Assembly: GCA_018816345.1 (NCBI GenBank)
Contig: JAHIWG010000102.1
Location: 1-38,412, forward strand
DNA: 38,412 bases
Source: Spirochaetota bacterium
GTDB taxonomy: Bacteria; Spirochaetota; Spirochaetia; Treponematales; UBA12059
Direction of reading: 5' to 3'
Made by a program: the position numbers and the translations under genes. Below, one piece after another: positions 8,728 to 16,763 of this stretch (position 1 is the first letter of the stretch; each line of letters opens with the position of its first letter). The notes under the pieces are model-generated. The model was not told the DNA's origin. It worked only from the letters and a program-made list of their open reading frames with translations, and made no database searches.

Positions 8728-8829
8728 CGCGAGTAATCTCGCGACGCGAGTAATCTCGCGACGCGAGTAATCTCGCGACGCGAGTAATCTCGCGACGCGA
8801 GTAATCTCGCGACGCGAGTAATCTCGCGA
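8728..8829. repeat. Six perfect 17-bp palindromic tandem repeats
   Basis: The unit cgcgagtaatctcgcga is repeated six times without change (8728, 8745, 8762, 8779, 8796, 8813) and ends exactly at the stop codon of the moaD-like gene (8830-8832). Each copy contains CGCGAG-TAAT-CTCGCG, a 6-bp stem with 4-nt loop, and neighbouring copies can also pair through CTCGCG-A-CGCGAG. The array would be the 3' untranslated end of the AOR cluster transcript. There is no T-run, so it is not a classic terminator. Confidence 0.97.
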
Positions 8830-9054
8830 TCAGCCCCCTCCGACTGGCGGGAAGATGGAGACGACGTCGCCGTCGGAAAGCGGCCTGTCCAGCCTTGCGT
8901 CGCGGCCTCCCACGAGGAGTATGGCGATTTCCGCGGGCGGGATGGCCAGGGCGTCGGCCAGGTCCTGGACCGTAGCCCCTTCGGCGAGCTCCGCCTCGAC
9001 CACCTTGCCCCGACCCGTCCTTAGGGTCGCGAAGAGCCTCGCCTCGATCCTCAT
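8830..9054 (-). CDS. MoaD/ThiS-like ubiquitin-fold sulfur carrier
   Basis: Small beta-grasp protein, 74 residues, ending in PPVGGG with the C-terminal Gly-Gly needed for thiocarboxylation in this family. Internal features fit MoaD: RLFATLR at residues 6-12, AEGATVQDLADAL, and LSDGDVVSIFPPVGGG at the end. The start at 9054 is set by AGAGGAGG just upstream; the open frame extends further only through repeats. It lies after the AOR radical SAM maturase gene, so it probably supplies sulfur for the dithiolene of the tungsten or molybdenum pyranopterin used by the AOR. General molybdopterin synthesis or thiamin synthesis are alternatives, less likely given the context. Tandem repeats flank it on both sides. 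Confidence 0.88.
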   Translation of the reverse strand: MRIEARLFATLRTGRGKVVEAELAEGATVQDLADALAIPPAEIAILLVGGRDARLDRPLSDGDVVSIFPPVGGG

Positions 9055-9075
9055 CGGGTCCTCCTCTGAAGCGCT

Positions 9076-9147
9076 GGCGCTACGGGCGTCATAGGCGCTA
9101 CGGGCGTCATAGGCGCTACGGGCGTCATAGGCGCTACGGGCGTCACG
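9076..9147. repeat. 18-bp tandem repeat between maturase and moaD-like genes
   Basis: Unit ggcgctacgggcgtcata occurs in three perfect copies (9076-9093, 9094-9111, 9112-9129) and a fourth with the last two bases changed (9130-9147). The fourth copy contains the stop codon of the radical SAM gene, so the array looks like expansion of that gene's last bases. It lengthens the space before the moaD-like ribosome site. Confidence 0.93.
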
Positions 9148-10192
9148 GGCATAGCGTGAAGCCCCTGCTCCACGGGCAGTCGGCGCATGACGGCGTTCCG
9201 GCGTGGCAGTCGGCGCTGGTGTCACGGCAGAGGTCGCAGCCGTCCGCTAGGTCGCAATCCAGGCACGAGGGGTAGCGGTTCGAGAAGACGGTTCGCCTGA
9301 AGCCGGCGTAGGCCGGGCCGTCCCATACGGCGGCCAGCGGCGTCCTCGCCGCGTCCCCGAACGAGTGCGCCAGGACCTCCTTGCGGCGACCGAGCACGTA
9401 TTCCGGGTAGGCGTGCGCCAGTCGGTAGCAGGGGGAGACCGCTCCTCCGGCGGTCACGACGGCGGCGTCGTTCTCGATGAACGAGCAGTAGCGTTCCGTC
9501 TTCAGTTCTAGCCGAGGCAGCACGAGCGAGAGTCCACGGCGCCACGCCTTAGACGCTAACTCCGCGAATAGCCGCTTCGCCTCGTCGTCGGCCGTGCGGC
9601 CGTACATTACCCTCGCGTCCTGCTCCGGGGTCTGCGGAAGGAGATGCGAAAGTACGACGACCTTGGCGCGCAGGTCCGCCGCAAGCTCGACGACGCTCGC
9701 CGCGTCCGCTACGTTGTCCCTGGACAGCACGAACTGCACGCCGACGTTCGAGCCGGGCAGCCCCGCGCGCGCCCGCGCCGCGTTGATCCGCTCTATCGTC
9801 GAAATGGCCGTCCCCAGGGGCGCGCCCCTCAGGCGGCCGTAGGCGCCGTCCATGCCGTCGATCGACACCATGAGGAGGTCGACGCGGCGCGCGACGGCCT
9901 CTACGAGCCTATCGTCGTACTCGGCGGCGTTGCTCGTCACGACTAGCTCGCGGCCCCGCCGGCCTCCGAACGCTTCCAGGGCGTCCATGAAGAACGGCGA
10001 GACGCTGGGCTCGCCTATGCCTCCGAGCACGACGGTCCCCGGGCCTTCCGGCCCGAGGACCTGGCTCTTGATACGGCCGAAGAGCTCCGGGGCCATGTCC
10101 GCCTCGCGCTCGCTCCACGTGCGGCGATAGCACATGGAGCAGTCGAGGTTGCACCGGCTGGTCAGCTCGATGTACAGCTTCCGGAGCGGCAT
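9143..10192 (-). CDS. Radical SAM maturase of tungsten oxidoreductase (SPASM-type)
   Basis: Iron-sulfur radical SAM enzyme, 349 residues. The N-terminal SAM cluster motif CNLDCSMC gives Cys-x3-Cys-x2-Cys near residues 14-21, followed by GGIGEPS and VSIDGMDG as expected for the TIM-barrel. The C-terminus is very rich in Cys (CLDCDLADGCDLC, then SADCHAGTPSCADCPW), a SPASM/twitch domain for auxiliary clusters. A known family of this type always accompanies AOR-family tungsten enzymes, and this gene begins 7 nt after the AOR stop. Its modification target is not established; action on the AOR or its cofactor is inferred from linkage. The final stop lies inside the first tandem repeat. Confidence 0.9.
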   Translation of the reverse strand: MPLRKLYIELTSRCNLDCSMCYRRTWSEREADMAPELFGRIKSQVLGPEGPGTVVLGGIGEPSVSPFFMDALEAFGGRRGRELVVTSNAAEYDDRLVEAVARRVDLLMVSIDGMDGAYGRLRGAPLGTAISTIERINAARARAGLPGSNVGVQFVLSRDNVADAASVVELAADLRAKVVVLSHLLPQTPEQDARVMYGRTADDEAKRLFAELASKAWRRGLSLVLPRLELKTERYCSFIENDAAVVTAGGAVSPCYRLAHAYPEYVLGRRKEVLAHSFGDAARTPLAAVWDGPAYAGFRRTVFSNRYPSCLDCDLADGCDLCRDTSADCHAGTPSCADCPWSRGFTLCP

Positions 10193-10199
10193 CCCCGCG

Positions 10200-11996
10200 T
10201 CAGTCGACGCCCAGCTCGGCTAGCTTCGCCTTGGTCGGGACCCCCTTCGCGTCCCAGCCTCGCAGCGAGTAGTACTCGGGCAGGAGCTTGTCCAGCGGAT
10301 GCACGTGGCCCTTGGACGGGCCCGCGGGTACCGGCTCCTTGAGGAGCCGGGGGGGTAGGGTATCCTGGTCGGGGCCTATGCCGGCGGCCAGGTTATACTG
10401 CTTCTCCAGGTTCCAGATGCGCTCCCCCGAGGTGATGAACTCGGCTCCCGTGATCTTCGTGCCGCAGACGGCGTTGTACAGGGCGGCGTAGTCGTCGGCG
10501 CCCATCGCGAAGGAGGTGAAGAGGCAGAGGCCGACCGAGTCTATCGCGGCGGTGAAGTCCTGGAAAATCTTTGCCCACTGGGGCTTGCCGGCGAGCTCGA
10601 GCCTGTCGAGCTTCTCGGGCAGGCCGAGTATCTCCGGGGATATCATGTAGCCGCGCACGTGGCAGCCGCCGCGGTTGGAGGTGGCGTACTGGACGCCGTG
10701 GCCCATGATGCCGCGCGGGTCGTAGGCGGGGAGCTCCTGCTTCTTGACGGTCATCGACAGCTCGGGAACCCCGTAGGAGTCGCATAGCCGGTACGAGCCC
10801 TTGGCGAGCTTGGCGCCGAACCCGGTTCCCATGCCCATGCGCTTCGTCCACTCGACTATGGAAGCGGCGTTGCCGAACTTGAGCTCCGGACCGTCGCCGA
10901 ATTCTTCCTTCTTGACGAGGCCCTTCTGGTACAGTTCCATCGCGGCGGCGAGCGTGGCGCCCGCGGAGATGGTGTCGATGCCGTACTCGTTGCACCAGTG
11001 GTTGGCCTTGATGATGTCCTTCAGGGACGAGACGCCGCAGTCGGCCCCGAAGGCCCATATCGTCTCGTACTCGGGGCCGCCGCCCTTTATGTCGTCGACC
11101 TCGCAATAGCGTCCGCAGGCGATGGGGCAGCGGAAGCAGGGATCCTTCTTCTTGAGGTACTTCTCGGCGAGGGTCTCGCCCGATATATCCTCGGCCTTGG
11201 CGAAGACGGCTTCCTGGAAGTTATTGGTCGGGAAGACGCCGTTCTCGTTGATGATATTGACGAGGACCGCCGTGCCGTAGGTCGGCAGTCCGGTACCGGT
11301 GACGCCGTTCTCCTTTATCTTCTTCATGCAGAGCGCGAAGGCCTCCTTGAGCGCGGCCTCGTCGGCGACGGCTACCTTGCCCGAGCCCTTGACGACCACG
11401 GCCTTGAGGTTCTTCGAGCCCATTACCGCGCCGACGCCGGAGCGGCCGGCCGCGCGCCAGCGGTCGTTCATGATGGCGGCGAGCAGGGAGAGGCGCTCTC
11501 CCGCCGGGCCTATGGCGAGGATCCGGGCCTTGTCGCCGTGGACGGCCTCGAGGGCGTCGGTCGTCTCGGACAGTACCTTGCCCCAGAGCTTGCCCGCGTC
11601 CAGTATCTCCACCTTGTCGTCGATAATATTGATGTACACGGGGCCCGAGGCCTTGCCCTCGAATATGACGGCGTCCCAACCGGCGAATTTCAGCTCGGCG
11701 CCGAAGTATCCTCCCGAGTTGGAGCTGGCGATAGTACCCGTAAGGGGGGATTTCGTAACGGCCATGTATCGGCCGCCGGTAGGAGTGGCCGTGCCCGTTA
11801 GGGGGCCCGTGACTATCATAAGCTTGTTAGCGGGCGATAGGGCGTCGACGCCGGGATCGACCTCGTCCATCATCATCTTGGTCCCGAAGCCGCGGCCGCC
11901 GATGTACTTCTTGGCCTTCGCCTCGTCCAAGGCTTCCACCTTGACCGTTCGCTTCGTCAGGTCTACGCGAAGGATCTTTCCGTTATACCCGAACAT
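10200..11996 (-). CDS. aor: Aldehyde:ferredoxin oxidoreductase, tungsten type
   Basis: Cytoplasmic tungsten-pterin and 4Fe-4S enzyme that oxidises aldehydes to acids with ferredoxin (or the reverse). 598 residues, normal length. Visible: FGYNGKILRVDLT start, VTGPLTGTATPTGGR, the C-terminal-type RSGVGAVMGSKNLKAV, cluster cysteines C287, C290 and C294 (CFRCPIAC), GPEYETIWAFGADC, and a DSVGLC motif whose C491 matches the fourth cluster ligand known in the family. ATG at 11996 follows AGGGGGG. A sigma54 promoter lies 35 nt upstream and a sigma54 activator gene lies just beyond, so expression is probably substrate-induced. The aldehyde is unknown. Confidence 0.96.
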   Translation of the reverse strand: MFGYNGKILRVDLTKRTVKVEALDEAKAKKYIGGRGFGTKMMMDEVDPGVDALSPANKLMIVTGPLTGTATPTGGRYMAVTKSPLTGTIASSNSGGYFGAELKFAGWDAVIFEGKASGPVYINIIDDKVEILDAGKLWGKVLSETTDALEAVHGDKARILAIGPAGERLSLLAAIMNDRWRAAGRSGVGAVMGSKNLKAVVVKGSGKVAVADEAALKEAFALCMKKIKENGVTGTGLPTYGTAVLVNIINENGVFPTNNFQEAVFAKAEDISGETLAEKYLKKKDPCFRCPIACGRYCEVDDIKGGGPEYETIWAFGADCGVSSLKDIIKANHWCNEYGIDTISAGATLAAAMELYQKGLVKKEEFGDGPELKFGNAASIVEWTKRMGMGTGFGAKLAKGSYRLCDSYGVPELSMTVKKQELPAYDPRGIMGHGVQYATSNRGGCHVRGYMISPEILGLPEKLDRLELAGKPQWAKIFQDFTAAIDSVGLCLFTSFAMGADDYAALYNAVCGTKITGAEFITSGERIWNLEKQYNLAAGIGPDQDTLPPRLLKEPVPAGPSKGHVHPLDKLLPEYYSLRGWDAKGVPTKAKLAELGVD

Positions 11997-12030
11997 GTGC
12001 CCCCCTATGAAAGAATGATGCTATTCAATA

Positions 12031-12046
12031 TGCATAGGGTGTGCCA
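12031..12046 (-). promoter_or_regulatory. Sigma54 (RpoN) promoter of AOR operon
   Basis: On the minus strand TGGCACACCCTATGCA matches the TGGCAC-N5-TTGCA consensus at all but one position, with GG and GC exactly 10 nt apart. Predicted leader to the AOR start is about 23 nt. The adjacent upstream gene encodes a sigma54 activator. Confidence 0.88.
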
Positions 12047-12097
12047 ACATTTTAATTACTTATACAAAAAACAAATAGAGTCATTGATTATGAGCAG

Positions 12098-12166
12098 TGT
12101 TCGATAATAGCACATTATTTGACAATACCTATGTTCTAAAATGGATCAGTGTTCCAGAATAGATCA
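12098..12166. promoter_or_regulatory. Three direct repeats, candidate activator sites for AOR promoter
   Basis: TGTTC-N3-AATRG-NN-CA occurs three times: 12098-12114, 12132-12148 and 12150-12166. The region is AT-rich against a GC-rich background and starts about 50 bp upstream of the -24 element, the usual place for enhancer-binding protein sites. Spacing is 34 and 18 bp. Confidence 0.55.
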
Positions 12167-12179
12167 GTACACTACGTAG

Positions 12180-14129
12180 CTACCTACTCCGGGTCCTAGT
12201 ACCGGCGGCAGTCCCATGCGCCAGCTCGCAGCCAAGCTTTCTATACAGCGTGTTCCGGCCGATGCCGAGGGCCTTGGCGGCTTCGCTCACGTTACCGCCG
12301 TGCCGCTCGAGTACCGCCTGGATGTGGCGGCGTTCGAGGTCCGACAGGAGCTCGCTAGGCGGAGCGAACGGTTCGGCGTGCATGGGCCGCGACCCTTCGA
12401 GCCCCGCGCGCGGCTCCGACCCGAACGGGACTCCCCGGGGAATGGCCTCGGCGTTGACCGCGAGCTCGACGAAATTCTCGAGCTCGCGAATATTGCCGGG
12501 CCAGTCGTAGGCCACGAGGTCGCGCATCCTATCCGGGGGGATGTCCACGGGGCGCTTGTTGAGCTTCCTGGTGATGCGGTCCATGAAGTAGTCCACGAGG
12601 AGGCGTACGTCGTCCTTGCGTTCCCGTAGCGCGGGGAGGCGCATGGGGAGCACGTTCAGCCGGTAGAAGAGGTCCTTGCGGAAGTTGCCCTTGTCGACCT
12701 CGTCCTCCAGCTCCATGTTGGTCGCGGCTATGACCCGCACGTTGACGACCGACTCCTTGGAGCTGCCTATCCTGCACACGGTGCCCTCCTCGATGACGCG
12801 GAGCAGCCGCGTCTGCATGTCCAGGGGCATCTCGCCTATCTCGTCCAGGAACACGGTGCCGCCGTCGGCTACCTCGAACTTCCCCGGCTGCCCGCCGTGC
12901 CTGGCGCCGGTGAACGAGCCCTCCTCGTAGCCGAAGAGCTCCGACTCGATGAGGGAACGCGGAATGGCGGCGCAGTTGATGGCGACGAAGGCCTCGTCGC
13001 GCCGGTCGGAGTAGTTGTGTATGGCCTGGGCGAACAGTTCCTTGCCGGTGCCGCTCTCGCCCATGATGAGGATGGTGGAGCGGGAATCGGCCATCTTCTT
13101 CGCGAACGCGACCGTCCGCAGGAAGCCCGCGTTCTTGCCTATTATCTTATCGAAGGTATAGATGGCCCGTCGGCCCATGATGCGGTTGGCTAGCTTCCGG
13201 ACCTTCTTGACGTCCTTGAAGACGAGGATGATGTCGCGGAGCGAGCCTCCGGCGTCGAGTATCGGGTAGGCGGAGAGGTTGAACTGCAGCTTGTTCGTGG
13301 CGGCCTTGACGAGCACGTCCTCGTCGAGGAAGCGCTGGCCGGCGGCGAGCGAGGCCCGTACCTCGTCCCAGCCCTCGAAGAGGTCCGCCGCCCGCATCGA
13401 GCGTATGCTTTCCTCGTCGTAGCCGAACATCTGGGCCGCGTGTGAGTTGACCGTCCTGACCGTCCCGTCGAGGCCTATGCTGACGATGCCGGCGCTGATC
13501 GAGTCGAGCATCGCCTCCAGGTAGGTGTTGGAGATCTGGAGCTCGTCGTTGTACCGCCTGACCTCCAGCATCCGGCCCATCGCGTCGGCCGCGGCGACCA
13601 CCATGCCGAGCGTGTGGGGATGCACGTTCTCGCAGTAGCCGGTCAGGTCGATGGCCCCGACCACGGCGCCGTCCGCGTCGCGTATGGGCGCGCTCGAGCA
13701 GGTCCAGCGGTGGTAGGCCCTGACGAAGTGCTCGTCGCCCGAGACCTGCACGGGCTTCCCCTCGGCGAGGCACGTGCCCATCGCGTTGGTGCCTATGCTC
13801 GCCTCGTCCATGTACGCCCCGGGGGCCATCCGGAGGGCGAAGGCCTCGGACAGGATGGCCTCGTCGCCTATCATGGATAGTATGCACCCGTCGGCGTCGG
13901 TCAGCATCGAGAAGAAGCTGGAGCCCCTGACGAAGTCGTAGAGCTGGTTCAGGAACGGCTCGGCGACGAGGACGAGCTCCCGCCTGGCCTCGAGCTTATC
14001 GAACAGCTGGGCGTCCGACAGGATGCGGGCGCTATGCACGCGGCCCTCGTCGATGCCCAGGGCCCTGCATCGCTCGTGGGAACGGGCGATGTAGTCCTTC
14101 TCGGCAGATCGGTTCGTCGCCTCGCGCAT
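12180..14129 (-). CDS. AcoR-like sigma54-dependent transcriptional activator
   Basis: Enhancer-binding protein that would open the sigma54 promoter of the AOR operon. 649 residues. Domains: N-terminal GAF-like sensor (about 60-185) with the AcoR-family run GTNAMGTCLAEGKPVQVSGD and WTCSSAPIRD; PAS (about 205-310); AAA+ domain with Walker A GESGTGKE near 357-364, GSFTGA in place of the usual GAFTGA sigma54-contact loop, Walker B TVFLDEIGEM; and a Fis-type helix-turn-helix at the C-terminus (SEAAKALGIGRNTLYRKL). ATG at 14129 follows AGGAGG. It starts 9 nt after the AAA+ gene stop, so the two are co-transcribed. Ligand is unknown; an aldehyde or its precursor is plausible. Confidence 0.95.
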   Translation of the reverse strand: MREATNRSAEKDYIARSHERCRALGIDEGRVHSARILSDAQLFDKLEARRELVLVAEPFLNQLYDFVRGSSFFSMLTDADGCILSMIGDEAILSEAFALRMAPGAYMDEASIGTNAMGTCLAEGKPVQVSGDEHFVRAYHRWTCSSAPIRDADGAVVGAIDLTGYCENVHPHTLGMVVAAADAMGRMLEVRRYNDELQISNTYLEAMLDSISAGIVSIGLDGTVRTVNSHAAQMFGYDEESIRSMRAADLFEGWDEVRASLAAGQRFLDEDVLVKAATNKLQFNLSAYPILDAGGSLRDIILVFKDVKKVRKLANRIMGRRAIYTFDKIIGKNAGFLRTVAFAKKMADSRSTILIMGESGTGKELFAQAIHNYSDRRDEAFVAINCAAIPRSLIESELFGYEEGSFTGARHGGQPGKFEVADGGTVFLDEIGEMPLDMQTRLLRVIEEGTVCRIGSSKESVVNVRVIAATNMELEDEVDKGNFRKDLFYRLNVLPMRLPALRERKDDVRLLVDYFMDRITRKLNKRPVDIPPDRMRDLVAYDWPGNIRELENFVELAVNAEAIPRGVPFGSEPRAGLEGSRPMHAEPFAPPSELLSDLERRHIQAVLERHGGNVSEAAKALGIGRNTLYRKLGCELAHGTAAGTRTRSR

Positions 14130-14138
14130 GGCCGCCTC

Positions 14139-15602
14139 CTATTCGTTCGGTAGGTCGCTCTCTTCTATCGTGGATAACAGGGACTGCGTCAGTTCCGGAT
14201 AGGACGCGAGCCTGTTCGCCTGGTTCTCGAGCGCGCGCTCGAAGAGGTTGCGGACGAGCCGGCCGTTGCCGAAGTACTTGTCCCGCCTGTCGTAGGCCAC
14301 CCTGAGGTAGACGCGTAGCTTGGCTATAGCAGAATCGGTGACGTTCATGCCCGTTTCCGCTACGAACCGGGAGAATATCGCCTCCAGCTCGTCGGGGCTG
14401 AAGTCGTCGAACGAGAACCGTCGGCTGAAGCGGCTGGCGAGGCCGGGATTGGAGTCGAGGAACCTGGCCATCTCGTCGGGGTAGCCGGCCACGATGACGA
14501 CGAGCCTGTCTCGGTAGTCCTCCATGCGCTTTAGGAGCGTGTCCACCGCCTCGCGGCCGAAGTCCGAGCCCGCGCTGTCCGGTATGAGCGTATAGGCCTC
14601 GTCGATGAATAGCACGCCGTCGAGGGCGCGGGACACAGCCTCGTCCACCTTGCCCGCGGTCTGGCCCACGAAGCCGGCTACGAGGCCGGATCGGTCGGTC
14701 TCCACGAGGTGGCCCTTGCGGAGGAAGCCCTGCGCGACGAGTATCTCGCCTATGAGGCGGGCCACCGTCGTCTTGCCCGTGCCCGGCCTGCCCGTGAACA
14801 CCGAGTGGAGGGCCACCGGCGGAATCTTCATCCCGAGCGACGCGCGCTTCTTGTGGACCTTCATGAGGTTGGAGAGCGTCTTGACCTGTTCCTTGATCGG
14901 GTCCATGCCGGTCAGCCCGTCGAGCTTGGCTATGGCGTCCGCGAGCGCCTTCTCCGACGCCCGCTCGTCGGCGGGGTCGGGCGCGTCGGGCTTCCCGTCT
15001 CCGTCCGCGTCCCTGGCCGAGGAATCCTTCCAGCCGCCCGCCGCCCGGGCTCCCGCTCCCGACGCCGCGGGGCCCGAGGCCTCGGGGTTGAGGATGCGCT
15101 TGTTAAGGCCCTTGAGGAAGTCCTCGGAACCCGGGGGAAGCCCTCCCGAGGTCATATAGATGTCGGCCCACTGCATCAGGGCCTCGGCCGCCTTGTGGAA
15201 GCTCGCGCCGCCGCGCTTCTCGTCCCGGGACTTGAGCGCTACGAGGCCGGAGCCCCAGTCGGAGGCCCTCCTCTCGGAGAGGCGGCGCTCTATGTCGGAG
15301 CGCCACGCGAGCAGCTCCTCGCGGTCGCGATCCGTCAGGTAATCGGCGCGGAAGTACCGCTTCATGCCGTCTGGCCCGGGGCCGTCGCCCCGCATGAACG
15401 GAAGCAGGCTCAGGGCCGCGAAGGCCGCCCTGTCGGGGTGCTCGAGCCCTACCCGGTCGTAGCAGGTTCCGGCTATGGCCCAGGCGTCGTCGAGCAATAC
15501 GCCCAGCTCCGGCACGAGGGCCTCCATGAATCGTCGCGCTCCGGCTACGAGCGTCGCCCCCGGGAAATTATCCGGCGGGCTCCTGCGTCCATCGTTAGTC
15601 AT
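14139..15602 (-). CDS. CbxX/SpoVK-type AAA+ ATPase
   Basis: AAA+ chaperone-like ATPase, 487 residues. Residues 1 to about 165 form an unrecognised helical domain, then a low-complexity Ala/Gly/Asp linker (about 165-215), then a CbxX/CfxQ-type AAA+ module: [17 protein letters not shown], Walker [10 protein letters not shown], the VGQTAGK pore-type region, Walker [12 protein letters not shown], and [13 protein letters not shown]. Known relatives remodel RuBisCO or act in sporulation; neither fits here. First gene of the AOR regulatory unit, so a role in cofactor insertion or activation of the AOR is an inference from position only. No ribosome site precedes ATG 15602; a TATACT lies only 12-17 nt upstream, so the message may be nearly leaderless. 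Confidence 0.88.
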   Translation of the reverse strand: MTNDGRRSPPDNFPGATLVAGARRFMEALVPELGVLLDDAWAIAGTCYDRVGLEHPDRAAFAALSLLPFMRGDGPGPDGMKRYFRADYLTDRDREELLAWRSDIERRLSERRASDWGSGLVALKSRDEKRGGASFHKAAEALMQWADIYMTSGGLPPGSEDFLKGLNKRILNPEASGPAASGAGARAAGGWKDSSARDADGDGKPDAPDPADERASEKALADAIAKLDGLTGMDPIKEQVKTLSNLMKVHKKRASLGMKIPPVALHSVFTGRPGTGKTTVARLIGEILVAQGFLRKGHLVETDRSGLVAGFVGQTAGKVDEAVSRALDGVLFIDEAYTLIPDSAGSDFGREAVDTLLKRMEDYRDRLVVIVAGYPDEMARFLDSNPGLASRFSRRFSFDDFSPDELEAIFSRFVAETGMNVTDSAIAKLRVYLRVAYDRRDKYFGNGRLVRNLFERALENQANRLASYPELTQSLLSTIEESDLPNE

Positions 15603-15613
15603 ATCCCAATGAT

Positions 15614-15619
15614 AGTATA
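15614..15619 (-). promoter_or_regulatory. -10 element very close to AAA+ gene start
   Basis: TATACT on the minus strand, 11 nt from the ATG at 15602. The predicted start of transcription would be about 4-6 nt before the ATG. No clear -35 is seen. Confidence 0.45.
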
Positions 15620-15679
15620 GGTACTGGACGCGCTCGGCAAGATCCTCGTCGCGATACGCTCTCGCCCTAGGACGGGATC

Positions 15680-15690
15680 TATACTATACT
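15680..15690 (+). promoter_or_regulatory. -10 element(s) of GGDEF gene
   Basis: Overlapping TATACTATACT gives two possible -10 hexamers 19-29 nt before the ATG at 15709. No good -35 is visible. CTATACTAT here is the inverse of ATAGTATAG at 15612-15620. Confidence 0.45.
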
Positions 15691-15708
15691 AGCGGCGATG
15701 GGGGGACG

Positions 15709-16761
15709 ATGTCCGAAGCCGAATTCGACGACCTAATACGATTATCTTATTTCTCGGAGACAGCCAAGTCTATCGTATCGGAGTCTACCGTCAAGGGCGT
15801 GCTCGACAGGCTCATGGATACGATAGGGCGGATCTTCGCCCCGCTCAACTGGTCCCTGATGCTGCTGGACCGGCCGAACGACCAGCTCGTCTTCAAGATC
15901 GCCGTGGGCAAGGCGTCGGCGAAGCTTATCGGGATGCGTATCCCCGCCTTCGAGGGCGTCGCCGGCTGGGTGGTAGCCAACGGCCGCGAGCTTATCATAG
16001 AGGACGCCTCGGCGGACGAGCGCTGGAGCGAGCGCGTCGACTCGATGACGGGGTTCAAGACGGAATCCATCATCGCCGTGCCCCTCAAGACCGAGGAAAG
16101 GGTCTTCGGCGTCATCGAGCTAATAAACAAGCTCGACGGGGGCAGGTTCTCAGCGCTCGAGCTCCGCATGCTCGCCACTATCGCCGAATTCGCCGCCATC
16201 GCTATAGAGAAGGCCGTCTACCTCGCCCAGATCAAGCGAATGGCCATGAGCGATTCCCTGACCGGGCTCCTCAACAGGCGCGGCTTGGGCAAGGTGCTCG
16301 AGCGGGAGCGCTCGAGGATAAAGCGCTACGGGGGCTCGATGGCCTTCCTTCTGGCCGATATAGACGAGTTCAAGGCCATAAACGATTCCAGGGGCCATGA
16401 AGCGGGCGATATCGTCCTCAAGGCCGTGGCGGACGCGATGTCGGCCACGTCCAGGGAGAGCGACGCCGTCGCGAGGCTGGGAGGCGACGAGTTCCTCGTG
16501 GCGATGAACTGCGACAGTCCCGAGGAGGCGGAGAAGGCCCGGGAGCGCTTCGCGCTAGCCCTCGGGGCGGCGGCGTCGGCCTGTCCGGCCGGCCCGTTCA
16601 GCGTCAGCCTCGGCCTTCACTTCGGTGAGGCGGGCGACCTGGGGCTCTTGTTCCGGGAATCGGACAAGGACCTGTACCGCCGCAAGGAAGAGCGCCAGCC
16701 CGCGTGCTTCGGCGATCGCGTGATGGAGGCGCTGGACGAGGCGAGCCGCGGCGATAGGTAG
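15709..16761 (+). CDS. GAF-GGDEF diguanylate cyclase
   Basis: Cytoplasmic enzyme making c-di-GMP from two GTP. 350 residues with no membrane segment. GAF sensor about residues 25-165 (VAGWVVANGRELIIEDAS, IAVPLKTEERVFGVIELINK), then GGDEF from about 178: DSLTGLLNRRG, LADIDEFKAIND (metal and guanine residues), an inhibitory I-site RESD exactly five residues before an intact GGDEF, and SVSLGLHFGEAG. The intact signature and I-site suggest an active, feedback-inhibited cyclase. ATG at 15709 follows a GGGGG run. It is divergent from the AAA+ gene and followed by a small palindrome, so it is probably monocistronic. Ligand of the GAF domain is unknown. Confidence 0.93.
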   Translation: MSEAEFDDLIRLSYFSETAKSIVSESTVKGVLDRLMDTIGRIFAPLNWSLMLLDRPNDQLVFKIAVGKASAKLIGMRIPAFEGVAGWVVANGRELIIEDASADERWSERVDSMTGFKTESIIAVPLKTEERVFGVIELINKLDGGRFSALELRMLATIAEFAAIAIEKAVYLAQIKRMAMSDSLTGLLNRRGLGKVLERERSRIKRYGGSMAFLLADIDEFKAINDSRGHEAGDIVLKAVADAMSATSRESDAVARLGGDEFLVAMNCDSPEEAEKARERFALALGAAASACPAGPFSVSLGLHFGEAGDLGLLFRESDKDLYRRKEERQPACFGDRVMEALDEASRGDR

Positions 16762-16763
16762 GA

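Noticed and set aside
8728-8829. CRISPR array
   Set aside because: Units are directly adjacent with no spacers and only 17 bp long.
9055-9225. N-terminal extension of the moaD-like protein
   Set aside because: The frame is open only because the 18-bp repeat is a multiple of three; the repeats encode SAYDAR runs, overlap the radical SAM gene and lie upstream of the true AGGAGG site.
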